From Eutypella sp. D-1 (Eukaryota; Ascomycota; Sordariomycetes; Xylariales; Diatrypaceae), in assembly GCA_023313575.1 (NCBI GenBank), contig JAJTTP010000001.1, forward strand, positions 5,828,001 through 5,892,000: a stretch of DNA of 64,000 nt, in the 5' to 3' direction. Both the position numbers and the translations under genes were made by a program. The notes under the pieces are model-generated. The model had not been told where the DNA came from and searched no databases. It saw nothing but the letters and a program-made list of their open reading frames with translations. Below are positions 35,901 to 50,500 of the stretch, piece by piece; position 1 is the first letter of the stretch, and every line of letters begins with the position of its first letter.

Positions 35901-38900
35901 TAATAAATATTAATTTATTAATAATAACGTTTTTTAATTTTTTAAAAGATTTATTTATTTTATTAATCTATATAAACCGTTTATCTTTTTTTATTAATTC
36001 CGTAAAAGGTGTTATAATATGTTTAAATCGTTATATAAATTTCCGATAATAATTTGTTAAACCGAGAAAGGCCTGTATTTTTTTTATATTAATAAGCATT
36101 TTCCAATTTTTAATAATTGCGATTTTTTTAAACTCCATTTTAATATATTCGGGGGTAATAATATATCCGAGGAATTCCATTTTTTATATATAAAATACAC
36201 TTTTTTTAAGTTTTATTAATAAGTTAACGTTTTATAATGTTTATAATACTTTATATATATATTTTTCATGTTATTTTTCTAAATCTAAATAAATAAAAAT
36301 ATCGTTAAAATAATAAATAACAAAAATATTAAAATATTTTTATAAAACGTGGTTAATTATGCGTTAAAACGATATTAATGCGTTAGTTAATTTAAAAAGC
36401 ATAACTAAATATTTAAATAAACCGTATTTCGTTTTAAAAGCTGTTTTTTACTTATTTCCGGGTTTAATTTTAATATGGTAATATTTATTTTTAAAGTTTA
36501 AGGTAATAAACTATTTAATTCCGTATAAACAGTCCTTTATTTTAATAATAAATAATAACGGTATCCGGTTTTTTATAATAATTTCGTTTAATTATCGGTA
36601 ATCGATTATTAATCGTAATTTACCGTTTTTTTTTAACATAAACATAATCGGATATCCGGTTAATAATTTTGATCGTCGAATATATTTTTTTATTAATTTA
36701 TTTTTAAGGTATTTTTATAACTTTTTAAGTTTAATTTTGTTAAGGTTATAAATTTTATGGAATCGTGGCGTTTTTTTTTCTATAAGGATAATCTTGTGAT
36801 TTTATTTATTATGTTATAGTAATTCTTTTTTAAATCTTTTACGAAATATTTTATTATATTAATAGTATTACGGTAACATATTACGTATTTATAATAGTAT
36901 AGTTATTTTTTTTTAAAAATGCTGTTAAAAAGGCGGAATTGTTATCGGATAAAAGTAACGATTTGTTTAATCCTTTTTTTATATCCTTTTTTTTTTAATT
37001 CGTTATATTCCTTTTAATAAGGTTTTTATCGTATCCTTATATCCGTACTTATTATCCGTTAAGTATTAAAATCTTTTTTTTTAAATTATTATCGGTTTTT
37101 AAAAAATAAAGGAATATTATTTAACCAGTTTTTTAATTAATTAATGGATTATATTAATATATGTTATGACCTGGCTAGGTTATTAGGCCTAAAAAGGATT
37201 GGCACAAATAATCCCTGACCATGGCACTGGAAAGGACATATACGATAAGATAAGCCATACTTGGGTCACCTGATAAGAAGGATAGCCTGGATAGCCCAGT
37301 TATTTTAATAATCCTAAATAGCCTGGATAACTCAGTTATCCTAACGATCTAATATTTAATATCACATTCTAATATCAGGAATAAAAAATATAAATAATAT
37401 ATAGCTATATTTATTACCTTTTTTTTAAATAATTTTTAAGCTTACTAGCTTATAATATAACTTAATTACTTAAAGCACCTTTTTTTTTATTATCACTAAA
37501 CGTAACTACTTATTGCTTAAAACCCCAGTACTCCTGCTAATATAAACCCCTCGACTGGACTAATAGTTAGGAATAGACCAGCCGTTACAATATAGCCATG
37601 GTTATTTAAGGATTATATCGTATTTTTTTAAAGGCATAATATCGAAAATAACGTTTTATTTTTATTTTTCGATATATATATTAAATTAATCGGTTTCCCG
37701 TAATACGTTTTTTTCGTTATATTTAAAAATATAACTTTCGGTTCCCGTTATATTATAAAAATATTATTTTTTCTTTATAATAATTATAATTTATTACATA
37801 GTTTTAAAATTATATAATTATTATCGGCTCCGTTATTTATTATAACGATATTCCAGTTATTTTTAACCTTTATTTATATTATGGTATATCCGTATTATTT
37901 TTAAGCTTTTAAAATGGCTTATAAATATCGTATTACGTTTTTAAACCTTATAATACCGTTTTATAACTTTAATACAAACGGTTTTATCCTTTTAAATCTT
38001 TACCGTAAACTTATATAGCGTTATATAAGTTATTATAAAGTTTTTCCTTACTGGATTCTTTTTATACGTACGGTTATTTTTTTATTATTAAATTTTTATA
38101 AAAATATTTAAAGCTAATTTTATTAAAAGTTATCCTTTTTAATAAATTTTTATAAGTATATAAATTAATGCTTAATAACTTATTTTTCCAATATCAGATT
38201 TTATATTTTTATTATTCGATCTTATTCCGGATCTTTATAACTTTTAACGTTTAATATATATATTTATTATAATAACATGCTTAATATCCTCCGGGGCAAA
38301 ATATTTTTTCTGGCCATTTTTAACCATACGGTACGCGGTTAATATAATGTATAATTTCTTTATATTATCGTTAATCGGTTTTATTTCCTTTTTATTATAA
38401 AAAATTAAATCCTTTTTTAATTATTCGTTTAATTCGGCTAATAATACCGATTTTTTATTTTTTATGCTAATAATATTTATATTTTCGGTAATTAACGGGG
38501 TGTTTTAAAAAATATAACGTTCGAGTTTAAATCTTTTAATTAATAAATTTATTTTAATTACGAAGTTATTATAAATAAATTTTAAATCGTTATTTTTTAA
38601 GGCGTTATTAAGATCGTTTAATATAAGTGCCGTACATTTTTTATAATTTATAATCTTATTATTTTTTAAACCAGTTAATTAATTATTTTATTTTTTCCTT
38701 TTCCGTAAAATAAGCTTTTATAAAAGCTTTTTTTTTTTATTATTATCGAGGTATTCGTTTTATTATTATTAACGTTATCGTTTTATTACGGCTTAAATTA
38801 ATCGTTTAACCTTTTATTATCTTTATTAATAAATGTTATTATTTAAATATACGCGGCGGATTATTTTAAGCGTTTTTTTACCGGCAGGAGGTTACTTTTT

Positions 38901-40224
38901 TTCGGGTACAGGTTTTTAATTTTTATCTTATTTAAATCTTTTACATTTTTTTTTAAAATATCTTATTTTGTTATAATTATAGCATTTAATTTATCGTTTA
39001 TCCTTTTATATCATATCGAGCAATATAGGTCCTAATGCCGTTCCGTAAAATATGTCGGTAAGCTTTTAATCCTGATTTTTATTATTTTAATATTTTTTAA
39101 ATTTTTTAAATATATAATATCCCTTTTTCTCCTGTTATCGTTTAAATTATTTATTATCGATTTTAATTATTAAAGTAACAAATTTATTAAAAGCATTTAA
39201 TCGATTTTATGTAATAATTTTATCCTTAATTAAATTTTTAAATTTTTAATAAAACGTATCGATAAAAAATTTATTATCGATTTAATTTATTTTAACAGTA
39301 AGTTATTTAAATTATATAACGTACGTATAAGCTATTCCTTTTTATTTAAAACTTAAAAATTATTACGTAACGGCTCGGGTTTCGTCCGGGTTTCCGTAAT
39401 TAGCTTTTACTTTTTTTACGAAATCTTTATATTTTTTAAAAAAGCGTTTAATTTCCGTAATTCTTTTTTTTCTTTCATTTTTATAAAAGCATTTAAAATG
39501 GGTTTAAATTATTAAGTTATTTTTCCGGTAAAGCATAACGTAATATTAAAAATTTTATTAATTTCCGTAATTATTACATAACGTTATTAATACAGGTAAG
39601 TTACAGCTATAATAAGAAAAGGTTATATAGGGGTAATATTATTATAAGGTTTAAGTTTTTTAAGCTTAAATTTAGCGGGTATAATTCTTTAAATTACGGC
39701 TGCAGTTACCGTTTGCTCGATTTATTCGATCCGTTTAAATAAAAAGTTAATAATTTATTAAAAATTTTAACTTAAAAAAAACATAATATCGGATATTATT
39801 TAAAATTAATAACATTATTAAATAAAAGCTTATAACGTATAACGGTTAATTTATTCTTAATTATTAATCCAGTTAAGGGGTTTATATTAATAAAAATGTT
39901 AAGGTTTTAAGCAATAAGTAATTACGTTTGGTGATAATAAAAAAAATGTATTTTAAGTAATTAAGTTATATTATAAGCTAATAAGTTTTAAAACTATTTA
40001 AAAAAGGTAATAAACGCAATTATATATTATTTATATCTTTTATTCTTAATATTGGAATATATGGTTATTATTAAATCGTTTAAATAACTGGCTATCCTTT
40101 TTATCACGTGACTCGAACGTGGCTGACCTACTGTGGCTGGGTTTTTTTAAAAGCCTTCGTTTTTTCGAATAGGGTCGTGATTTGTTATTAGCCCCATTTG
40201 GCCTTTCCTGACCAGGTCATAACA
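32945..40224 (-). mobile_element. Gypsy chromovirus copy 2 (full length, nested in copy 1)
   Basis: The 3' LTR is 32945-33376 (432 bp) and the 5' LTR 39838-40224 (387 bp with deletions), both of subtype B. The target duplication is catat (32940-32944 and 40225-40229). A purine-rich tract (about 33378-33393 on the minus strand, GGAAAAGGAGAAAT) abuts the 3' LTR as expected. Gag CCHC-type knuckle remnant at about 38943-38984. RT active-site region near 36292-36327 reads YFND where YxDD is expected. It is 7280 bp long including a solo LTR at 37162, about 6.85 kb without it. All reading frames are destroyed. Confidence 0.92.
37162..37589 (+). mobile_element. Solo LTR, subtype D, inside copy 2
   Basis: A 428-bp LTR from tgttatgacctggctagg to agccgttaca, with perfect atata duplications (37157-37161 and 37590-37594), in opposite orientation to its host. 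The host sequence is uninterrupted at the equivalent place in copy 1 (near 49355), which confirms the insertion. Confidence 0.92.
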
Positions 40225-42047
40225 CATATATATTATATCGTTGTCGTATTTATTATTTATAAAGGATATTCGTAAATCTCCTGCATTAATTATTTTTGCA
40301 ATTTTAATAATATTTATAATTTCTTTATTTTTGTTTTTAATAAGTTATTATTATATCGTTTAATTTACTTATATAAATTATTTTAAATAATCTTAATAAC
40401 AGCAATTTATTATTATTCCAAGTATCCTTTTAATATTTATCGGAATATTACATATTTTATTAATATATACTTATTTTCCATAACAGGCTGTTTATTAATA
40501 ACGTTTATTTATTTATTCTTTAATCCTTTTTTATAAATAATAATATAATCGAATTCCGTAAGGTACTCGGTATATCGTAATTATCTTCCGTTAAGAACTT
40601 AAGTAATAAAAAAATATATAATGTTTTTATCGTCGGTATAAACCTTAATTTAATGCATATTCTTTATAAAATAATATTTAAATTCTTTAAATACGTTAAC
40701 GATAATAAAAAATTCCTTATCGTAAATTAAATAATTAAGTTCGGTTTTAATAAATTTATAAAAATAAAATGCGATAAAATTGTAACGGCTGGTTTATTCT
40801 TAACTATTAATCCAGTCAAGGGGTTTATGTTAGTAGGAATGTTAAGGTTTTAAATAATAAGTAATCACGTTTAATAATAATAATAAAAAATGCTTTAAAT
40901 AATTAAGTTATATTATAAACTGGTAAGCTTAAAAACTATTTAAAAAAAAGGTAATAAACGTAATTATATATTATTTATATCCTTTATTTTTAATATTAAA
41001 ATATATGGTTATATTAAATCTTTAAATCGTAACGGATTTAATTAATACTTTTAAATTTATGGATTATAACGGATTTATATGTGGCTTTTTTTATAACTTA
41101 TTAAATGTGGCTGGCTTATATTTTTATTTTTCCGGCAATACCGTTAACAAATAGGGTTATCAGCCCCTATTTGGTTTAATCAGGCCATAACACGATCTTT
41201 CCCTTTTTAAGGTTTTTATCCTTAAAACCTAACTTCCGTGCTCTTATTTATTTTTTATAAGTTTTTTCCGTTTTTATGTTTTTATTTTTTTTATTATAAC
41301 TGATCGTATTTTTAAGTTTTATCGTTATTTTAATTAACGGGAAGGTCGTAAAGCTTTTATTTTTTATATTTTATTTTTTAAGTTCAAAATTATGCTTTAT
41401 TTTTTTTTATTTTCGTCGTAAGGAATAATACGTAATATCCGAAGGTTTTGCTCGTTATTAAAATTGCATTTTATATAAATAATAATACGATAGCTCGGGG
41501 ATTTTAATTAATTTTTTTTTAAAACATCGTTTATAAATAAGATTATTTAAAATATAAAAAGGCGTTAATTAAAAAGCAATTCCTTTATTTTTAAAAGGAG
41601 ATAAATAAGATTATTACGCGTTTTTAACGTTTTCGAAAATTATAAGAGTTTTTTCGATATCGTAAAAAAAAGATGGTTCGTTATGGTTTTTAATTTTTAG
41701 AAAAGTTGGAAAGGTTAAAAGAAAAAAAACGTTAAGCGGAAAACGCATATTTTACGGGGTTTATTAAAACGTCGGTAAATCTTAAGGTTATTTCGGAGTT
41801 TAATTAATTTAAAATAAATATATCGGGTGATTTTAATTAGGATATTATTTTTATTAACGTTTCCGTCGGCATTAATAAAAATTTGTTAAAAAACGTTAAA
41901 CGTTTATTAAATAATTAACGGGTTTTTATATGTTTTCGGAGTTATTATATTTTTTTATTTAACTTTATATTTTATTTATTCATTTTTTATTTATATGTTT
42001 AAAATTTTCTTTATTTCGTATTCGTTTATTTTTATTTCGACATTATT

Positions 42048-42254
42048 TTATCTTATTTTTATAACGTTTATATTTATTACGTCCTTAAATAAGGAAATAT
42101 AAAAAATTAAATAAATTTTAACTTTTAATAATAAGTTTAGTTCGTAATTATTTTTTAATATTTTTTTAATAATTAGGTACGGTCCGATATATTTATAATT
42201 AAATTTTTTATTAAATCGTTTTATCGTGATATTTTTTATAACTAAATAAACCAT
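42048..42254 (-). pseudogene. Integrase C-terminus remnant of gypsy pol (copy 3)
   Basis: A 68-codon open stretch is nearly the same as the start of the copy 1 remnant (MVYLVIKNITIKRFNKKFNY then the IGPYLIIKKILKNNYELNLL region). It covers the integrase GPY/F module, and a stop comes before the chromodomain. Confidence 0.85.
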
Positions 42255-44110
42255 ATTCTTTTCTGATAAAATTAATCCCTTTAACCTTTTTTAGTTACAA
42301 TATCGGCTTATTCGTTAATATATAAGTTCGAGTTTTTCCTTTATTTTTTTATATAATTATTTAAGTTATTCTAATGTTAATATGGCTTTAATATTATCCG
42401 GTCCTTTTTTATAAACGTTTCGATAAACGTTTAAAATAAATCCGAAATTAACGTTAATAAATGGTATTTATATATTTTTATAATAAGTTATATTATAAGC
42501 TAATTATACGATAAGTAATTACTTAATTTAATTATTTTATTTATAATTAATATATTATTAAAAATAAGTTTTTAATATTTAGTTAATTCGTTTTATTTAT
42601 CCGTTTATTTAAGGTTTAAAAACTGTTATAAGTTTAAGGTTTAATCTTAATTTTATTATAAGATTTTACCAAAATTTCGATACGAATATTATTCCTTTAT
42701 CGGAAATAATTTCGAATATAAGGCCGTATAATATTATAATATATCGTAAAAAAATATATGCCATTTATTTTTCGTCGGTATTTTTATTATATGGAATAAA
42801 GTAAACAAATTTTATAAATCGGTTAATAATTATAAATATGTTATTATAACCGATACGTATTATTAAATCTTTTAATATCGGTAATTTAATAATAAAATTA
42901 AATATAATAAATTTTTATGGTTATTTATTAATTAGTAATGGTTATAATTTTTTATAAGGTTTATATCGTTTTGCTTTAATTTTTCCGTATATATTATATC
43001 GTCGTTATATTCGTTATATTATTAATTTTATTTTATCGAATATATAGGTCCGTTATAATCGTTTAATAATTTTATAATCTCCTGGGTATCCGTATAAAGG
43101 ATATTCGTAAATCTTTTATATTAATTATTTTTATAGTTTTTATAATATTTATAACTTTTTTATTTATTTTTTTATTAATAGTTTATTATTATATTATTCG
43201 ATGTGCTTATATAAATTATCTTAAATGATTTTAATAGCAATAATTTGTTATTATTCCAGGTGTTTTTTTAACGTTTATCGGAATACCGCGTATTTAATTA
43301 GTATGTATTTTTTTTTATAACAGGTTATTTATTAATAACATCTGCTCGTTTATTCTTTAATTTTTTCTTATGGATAATAATGTAATCGAATTCCGTAAAG
43401 TACTTAACATATTATAACTGTTTTCCGTTAAAGGCTTAAATGGTAAAAAAATATATAATGTTCTTATAATTAATATAGATTTTAATTTAATGCATATTTT
43501 TTATAAAATAATATCTAAATTCCTTAAATATATTAATAATAATAAGAAATTCCTTATTATAAATTAAATAATTAAATTCAGTTTTAATAAGTTTATAAAA
43601 GTAAAATACGATAAGGTGTAATTTTCTTTTTTTATTTTATTATTTAATTTATGCTCCGAAAACGTAATCCAAGGTATTAGTTTTTAGCTTAATAAGTTTT
43701 TTAAAATCGTATATAATAAGTATTAGTTCGTTAATAATAACGTTTTTTAACTTTTTAAAAGATTTATTTATTTTATTAATTTATATAAACCGTTTATCTT
43801 TTTTTATTAATTTTATAAAAGGTGTTACAATATATTTACATCGTTATATAAACTTCTGATAATAATTTACTAAACCGAAAAAAGCTTATACCTTTTTTAT
43901 ACTAATAAACACTTTCCAGTCTTTAATAATTATAATTTTCTTAAGGTTTATTTTAATATATTCGGGGGTAATAATATATCCGAGGAATTCTACTTTTTAT
44001 ATATAAAATATATTTTTTTTAAGTTTTATTAATAAGTTAACGTTTTATAATGTTTATAATATTTTATGTACATATTTTTCGTGCTGTTTTTTTAAATCTG
44101 AATAAATAAG

Positions 44111-44549
44111 TGTTATGACCTGGTCAGGTCATGAAAGGCCAAGTGGGGCCAACAACAAATCACGATCCCATTCGAAAGAACGAGGCTTTTAGAAAGACCC
44201 AGCCACAGTGGGTCAGCCACGTCCGAGTCACGTGATAAGAAGGATAGCTAGGATAGCCAGCTATCCCAATAATCCAGGATAGCTGGGATAGCCAGCTATC
44301 CTAATGATCCAATAATAACCACACATTCCAGTGTTAGGAATAAAGGATATAAATAATATATAGTTATGCTTATTACCTTTTTTTTAAATAATTTTTAAAT
44401 TTACTAACTTATAATATAACTTAATTACTTAAAGCACCTTTTTTTTTATTATCATTAAACGTAACTATTTATTACTTAAAACCCTTAGCATTCCTGTTAA
44501 TATAAATCCTTCGACTGGATTAATAGTTAGGAATAGACCAGCCGTCATA
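44111..44549 (+). mobile_element. Solo LTR, subtype B, inside the RT domain of copy 3
   Basis: A 439-bp LTR from tgttatgacctggtcagg to agccgtcata, with perfect ataag duplications (44106-44110 and 44550-44554). It is relatively lightly mutated. It lies immediately after the RT catalytic motif of copy 3 and splits that coding region. Confidence 0.93.
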
Positions 44550-47500
44550 ATAAGGATATCGTTAAGATAATAAACGACGAAAATATTAAAATATTTTCGT
44601 AAAACGTGGTTAATTATGCGTTAAAACGATGTTAATACGTTAATTAATTTAAAAGGCATAACTAAATATTCGAATAAACCGTATTTCGTTTTAAAGGCTG
44701 TTTTTTACTTATTTCCGGGTTTAATTTTAATATAATAATACCTATTTTTAAGGTTTAAGGTGATAAACTATTTAGCTCCGTATAAACGGTTCTTTATTTT
44801 AATAATAAATGGTAACGGTATCCGGTTTTTTATAATAATTTCGTTTAATTATCGGTAATTAATTATTAATCGTAATTTACCGTTTTTTTTTAATATAAAT
44901 ATAATCGGATATCCGGTTAATAATTTTAATCGTTAAATATATTTTTTTACTAACTTATTTTTAAGGTATTCCCGTAATTTCTTAAGTTTAGTTTTATTAA
45001 GGTTATAAATTTTATAAAATCGTGATGTTTTTTTTTTATAAAAATAATTTTATAATCTTATTTATTATGTTATAATAATCCTTTTTTAAATTTTTCGCAA
45101 AATATTTTATCGTATTAATAATATTACGGTAATATATTACGTATTCGTAATAATATAATCGTTTTTTTCTTTAAAATGTTATTAAAAAAACGGAATCGTT
45201 ATCGGATAAATGCGATAATTTATTTAATCCTTTTTTTATGTCCTTTTTTTTTAATTCGTTATATTCTTTTTAATAAAGTTTTTATCGTATTTTTATGCCC
45301 GTACTTATTATCTGTTAAGTATTAAGATTTTTTTTTTAAATTATTATCGGTTTTTAAAAAATAAGGAAATATTATTTAGCCAATTAATCGATGGATTATA
45401 TTAATGCAGCCATAATTATTTAAAGATTATATCGTATCTTTTTAAAGGTATAATATTAAAAATAATATTTTATTTTTATTTTTTAATATATATATCGAGT
45501 TAATCGGTCTCCCGTAATATCTTTCTTTATTATACCGGAAAGCATAACTTTCGGCTTTTAATATATTATAAAGGTATTATTTCTTTTTTTATAATAGCCG
45601 TAATTTATTACATAGTTTTAAGGTTATATAATTATTTTCGGCTCCGTTATTTATTATAACGGTATATTAATTATTTTTAACTTTTATTTATATTATGATA
45701 TATCCGTATCGTTTTTAAGTTTTTAAAATAGCTTATAAATATCGTATTACGTTTTTAAATTTTATAATACCATTTTATAGCCTTGGTATAGGCGGTTTTA
45801 TTTTTTTAAATCCTTACCGTAAATTCGTGCGGTATTATACGGGTTATCGTAACGTTTTTTTTTACTGGAATTTTTTCGTATATACGGTTATTTTTTTATT
45901 ACTAATTCCTTATAAAAATATTTAAAGCTAATTTTATTAAAGGTTATTTTTTTTAATAAATCTTTATAAATATATAGGTTAACGTTTAATAACTTATTTT
46001 TTTAATATCGGATTTTATGTTTTTATTATTTAATCTTATTCCGGATCTTTATAACTTTTAACGTTTAATATATATATTCGTTATAATAATATGCTTAATA
46101 TCCTCCGGGGTAAGATATTTTTTTTAACCATTTTTAACCATATAGTACGTAATTAATATAATACGTATTTTTTTTATATTATTATCGGTTAATTTTATCT
46201 CCTTTTTATTATAAAAAATCGAATCCTTTTTTAACCATTTATTTAATTCGGTTAATAATACCGATTTTTCGTTCCTCGTATTAATAACATTTATATTTTC
46301 GACAGTTAATAAGGTGTTTTAAAAAATGCAACGTCCGAGTTTGGATTTTTTAACCGATAAATTTGTCCTAATTATAAAATTATTATAGGTAAATTTTGGA
46401 TCGTTATTTTTTAAAGCATTATTAAAATCGTTTAACGAAAATGCCGTACATTTTTTATAATTTATAATTTTATCGTTCCTTAAGTTAATTAATTAATTAT
46501 TTTCTTTTTTTTTTTTACGAAATAGGTTTTTACAAAAGTTTTTTTTTTATCGTTATTAAGGTACTTATTTTGCTATTATTAACGTTATTATTTTATTACG
46601 GCTTAAGCTAATCGTTTAGCTTTTTATAATCTTTATTAATAAATATTATTATCCGAGTATATGCGGCGGATTATTCCGAACGTTTTTCCACCGGTAAAAA
46701 GTTACTTTTTTTCGGGTACAGGTTTTTAATTTTTATTTTATTTAAATCTTTTATATTCTTTTTTAAAATATCCTATTTTACCATAATTATAATATTTAAT
46801 TTACTGTTTATTTCTTCGTATCATATTAAATAATATAGGTTTTAATGCCGTCCCGTAAAATATGTCGGTAAGTTTTTAATCCTGATTTTTATTATTTTAA
46901 TATCTTTTAAATCCTTTAAATACGTAATATCTTTTTTTTCCTGTTATCGTTTAAATTATTTATTATCGATTTTAATTATTAAAGTAATAAATTTATCGAA
47001 AACGTTTAATCTGTTTTACGTAATGATTTCGTTTTTAATTAAATTTTTAAATCTTTAATAAAATGTGTCGATAAAAGATTTGTTATCGATTTAATTTATT
47101 TTAGCGGTAAGTTATTTAAATTACGCGGTATACGTATAAGTTATTTTTTTTTTAAAAACTTAAAAGTTATTACGCGGCGGTTTACGTTTTATCCGGGTTT
47201 CCGTAATTAACTTTTATTTTTTTTACGAAATTCTTATACTTTTCGAAAAAATGTTTAATTTCTGTAGTTCTTTTTTTTCTTCTATTTTTACGAAAGTATT
47301 TAAAATGGGTTTAAATTATTAAGCTATTTTTCCGGTAAGATATAACGTAATGTTAAGAATTTTATTAACCTCCGTGGTTATTATATAACGTTATTAATAT
47401 AAATAGGTTACAGCTGTAATAAGAAAAGGTTATATAAAGGTAATGTTATTATAAGGTTTAGGTTTTTTAGGCTTAAATTTAGCGGTTATAATCGTTATTT

Positions 47501-50500
47501 ATTCGATTTATTCGATCCGTTTAAGCAAAAAGTTAATAATTTGCTAAGGGTTTTAGCCTAAAGAAAACATAATATCGGATATTACTTAAAGTTAATAACA
47601 TTATTAAATAAAAGCTTATAACGTATAACGGCTGGTTTATTCTTAATTATTAGTTTAATCGAAAGGTTTATATTAACAAAAATGTTAAGGTTTTAAATAA
47701 TAAGTAATTACGTTTAATAATAATAAAAAAAAAGTGTTTTAAGTAATTAAATTATATTATAAACTAATAAGCTTAAAAATTATTTAAAAAAAAAGTAATA
47801 AACGTAATTATATATTATTTATATCTTTTGTTTTTAATATTAAAATATATGGTTATGTTAAATCCTTAAATCGTAACGGATTTAACTAATACTTTTAAAT
47901 CCATGGATTATAACGGATCCATATGTGGCTCTTTTTATGGCTTATTAAGTGTGGCTGGTTTATATCTTTATTTTTCCGGCAATACCGTTAACGAATAGGG
48001 TTACCAGCCCCTACTTGGCCTAGTCAGGCCATAATAAAAATATAATTCTTTTTCTTTATCTTATTACTTAATTTATGTTCCAAGGGCATAATTTAAGGCG
48101 TCGGTTTTTAATTTAACGGGTTTTTTAAAATCGTATATAATAAGTATTAATTCGTTAATAATAACGTTTTTTAACTTTTTAAAAGCTTTATTTATTTTAT
48201 CAATTCATATAAACCGTTTATCCTTTTTTATTAATTTTATAAAAGATGTTATAATATGTTTAAATCGTTATATAAATTTCCGATAATAATTTATTAAACC
48301 GAAAAAGGCCTGTACTCTTTTTTATATTAATAAACATTTTTTAGTTTTTAATAATCGCAATTTATTTAAGCTTTATTTTAATATATTCGGGGGTAATAAT
48401 ATATCCGAAGAATTCCATTTCTTATATATAAAATACACTTTTTTCGGGTTTTATTAATAAGTTAACGTTTTATAATATTTATAATACTTTATATATATAT
48501 TTTTATGTTATTCTTTTAAATTTAAATAAATAAAAATATTAAGATATTTTCGTAAAACGTGGTTAAGTATACGTTAAAACGATGCTAATACGTTAATTAA
48601 TCCGAAAAGCATAACTAAATATTTAATTAAACCGTATTTTATTTTAAAAGTTATTTTTTACTTATTTTTAGGTTTAATTTTAATATAATAATACCCGTCC
48701 TTAAGGTTTAAGGTAATAAACTATTTAACTTTATATAAACGGTCCTTTATTTTAATAATAAATAATAATAATATCCGGTCCTTTATAATACTTTCGTTTA
48801 ATTATTAATAATCGATTATTAATTATAATTTACCGTTTCTTTTAATATAAATATAATTAAATATCCGGTTAATAATTTTAATCGTTAAATATATCCTTTT
48901 GTTAATTTATTTTTAAAATATTCCCGTAATTTTTTAAATTTAGTTTTATTAAAGTTATAAATTGTATGGAATCGTAACGTTTTTCTTTTTATTAAAATAA
49001 TCTCGTAATTTTATTCGTTATATTATAATAATCCTTTTTTAAATTTTTTACGAAACATTTTATTATATTTATGGTATTATAATAACATATTACGTATTCG
49101 TAATAATATAATCGTTTCTTTTTTTAAAATGCTATTAAAAAAACGGAATCGTTATCTAATAAACGTAATAATTTATTTAATCCTTTTTTTATATCCTTGT
49201 TTTTTAATTCGCCGTATTTTTTAATAAGGTTTTTATCGTATCCTTATGTTTGTACTTATTATTTATTAAGTATTAAAATCTTTTTTTTAAATTATTATCG
49301 GTTTTTAAAAAATAAGGAACTATTATTTAACCAATTCTTTAATTAATCGGTAAATTATATTAATATAGCGATAATTATTTAAGGATTATATTATATCCTT
49401 TTAAAAGCATAATATCGAAAATAACGTTTTATTATTATCTTTTAATATATACGTTAAACTAATCGGTTTTTTATAATATTTTTCTTTTATTATATTAAAA
49501 AATATAACTTTCGGTTTTTATTATATTATAAAAATATTATTTCTTTTTTTATAATAATTATAATCTATTATATAATTTCGGGGTTATATAATTACTTTCG
49601 GCTCCGTTATTTATTATAAAGGTATATTAATTATTTTTAACCTTTATTCGTATTATAATATATCCGTATCGTTTTTAAGCTTTTAAAATGGTTTATAAAT
49701 ATCGTATTATATTTTTAAACTTTATAATACCGTTTTATAACCTTAATATAAACGCCTTTATCCTTTTAAATCCTTACCGTAAATTTATACGGCATTATAC
49801 GGGTTATTATAATATTTTTTTATTAAAATCTTTTTATATTTACGGTTATTTTTTTACTATTAATTCTTTATAAAAATGCTTAAAATTAATCTTATTAAAG
49901 GTTATCCTTTTTAATAAGTTTTTATAAATATATAGGTCGGTATTTAATAATTTATTTTTTTAATATCGGATTTTATATTCTTATTATTCGATCTTATTCC
50001 GGATCTTTATAGCTTTTAACGTTTGGTATATATATTTATTATAATAATATACCTAATATCCTCCGGGGCAGGATATTCTTTTTTAATTATTCTTAACTAT
50101 ACGGTACGCGGTTAACGTAACGTATAATTTCCTTATACCATTATTAATCGGTTTCGTTTTTTTTTGTTATAACAAATCGAATTTTTCTTTTACTATTTAT
50201 TTAATTCGGTTAATAATATCGATTTTTCGTTTTTTATATTAATAGCATTTATATTTTCAATAATTAATAAAATGTTTTAAAAAATACGGCGTCCGAGTTT
50301 AGATTTTTTAATTAATAAATTTATTTTAATTATAAAGTTATTATAATTAAATTTTAAATCGTTATTTTTTAAAACGTTATTAAAATCGTTTAATATAAAT
50401 GCTATATATTTTTTATAATTTATAATTTTATCGTTTTTTAAGCTAATTAATTAATTATTTTATTTTATCTTTTTTTACGAAATAGGTTTTTATAAAAGCT

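Larger units (their letters stand above)
40781..48036 (-). mobile_element. Gypsy chromovirus copy 3 (full length, nested in copy 1)
   Basis: The 3' LTR is 40781-41192 (412 bp) and the 5' LTR 47624-48036 (413 bp), both of a distinct subtype C (with 'tccggcaataccgttaac'). The target duplication is aaaat (40776-40780 and 48037-48041). Chromodomain-side frame at 42048-42254; RT motif YLND near 44553-44584; Gag knuckle at about 46752-46793 with Cys and His codons turned into Tyr. Removing the solo LTR at 44111 leaves about 6.8 kb. Copy 1 resumes at 48042 and matches the uninterrupted sequence of copy 2. Confidence 0.92.

Noticed and set aside
39820..39837. tRNA primer-binding site next to the 5' LTR of copy 2
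   Set aside because: The minus-strand sequence after the LTR (CGTTATAAGC..) lacks the usual TGG start and cannot be matched to a tRNA 3' end with confidence; RIP may have destroyed it.
49688..49873. 61-codon plus-strand frame in copy 1
   Set aside because: Opposite strand to gypsy pol; a chance open stretch in AT-rich DNA.
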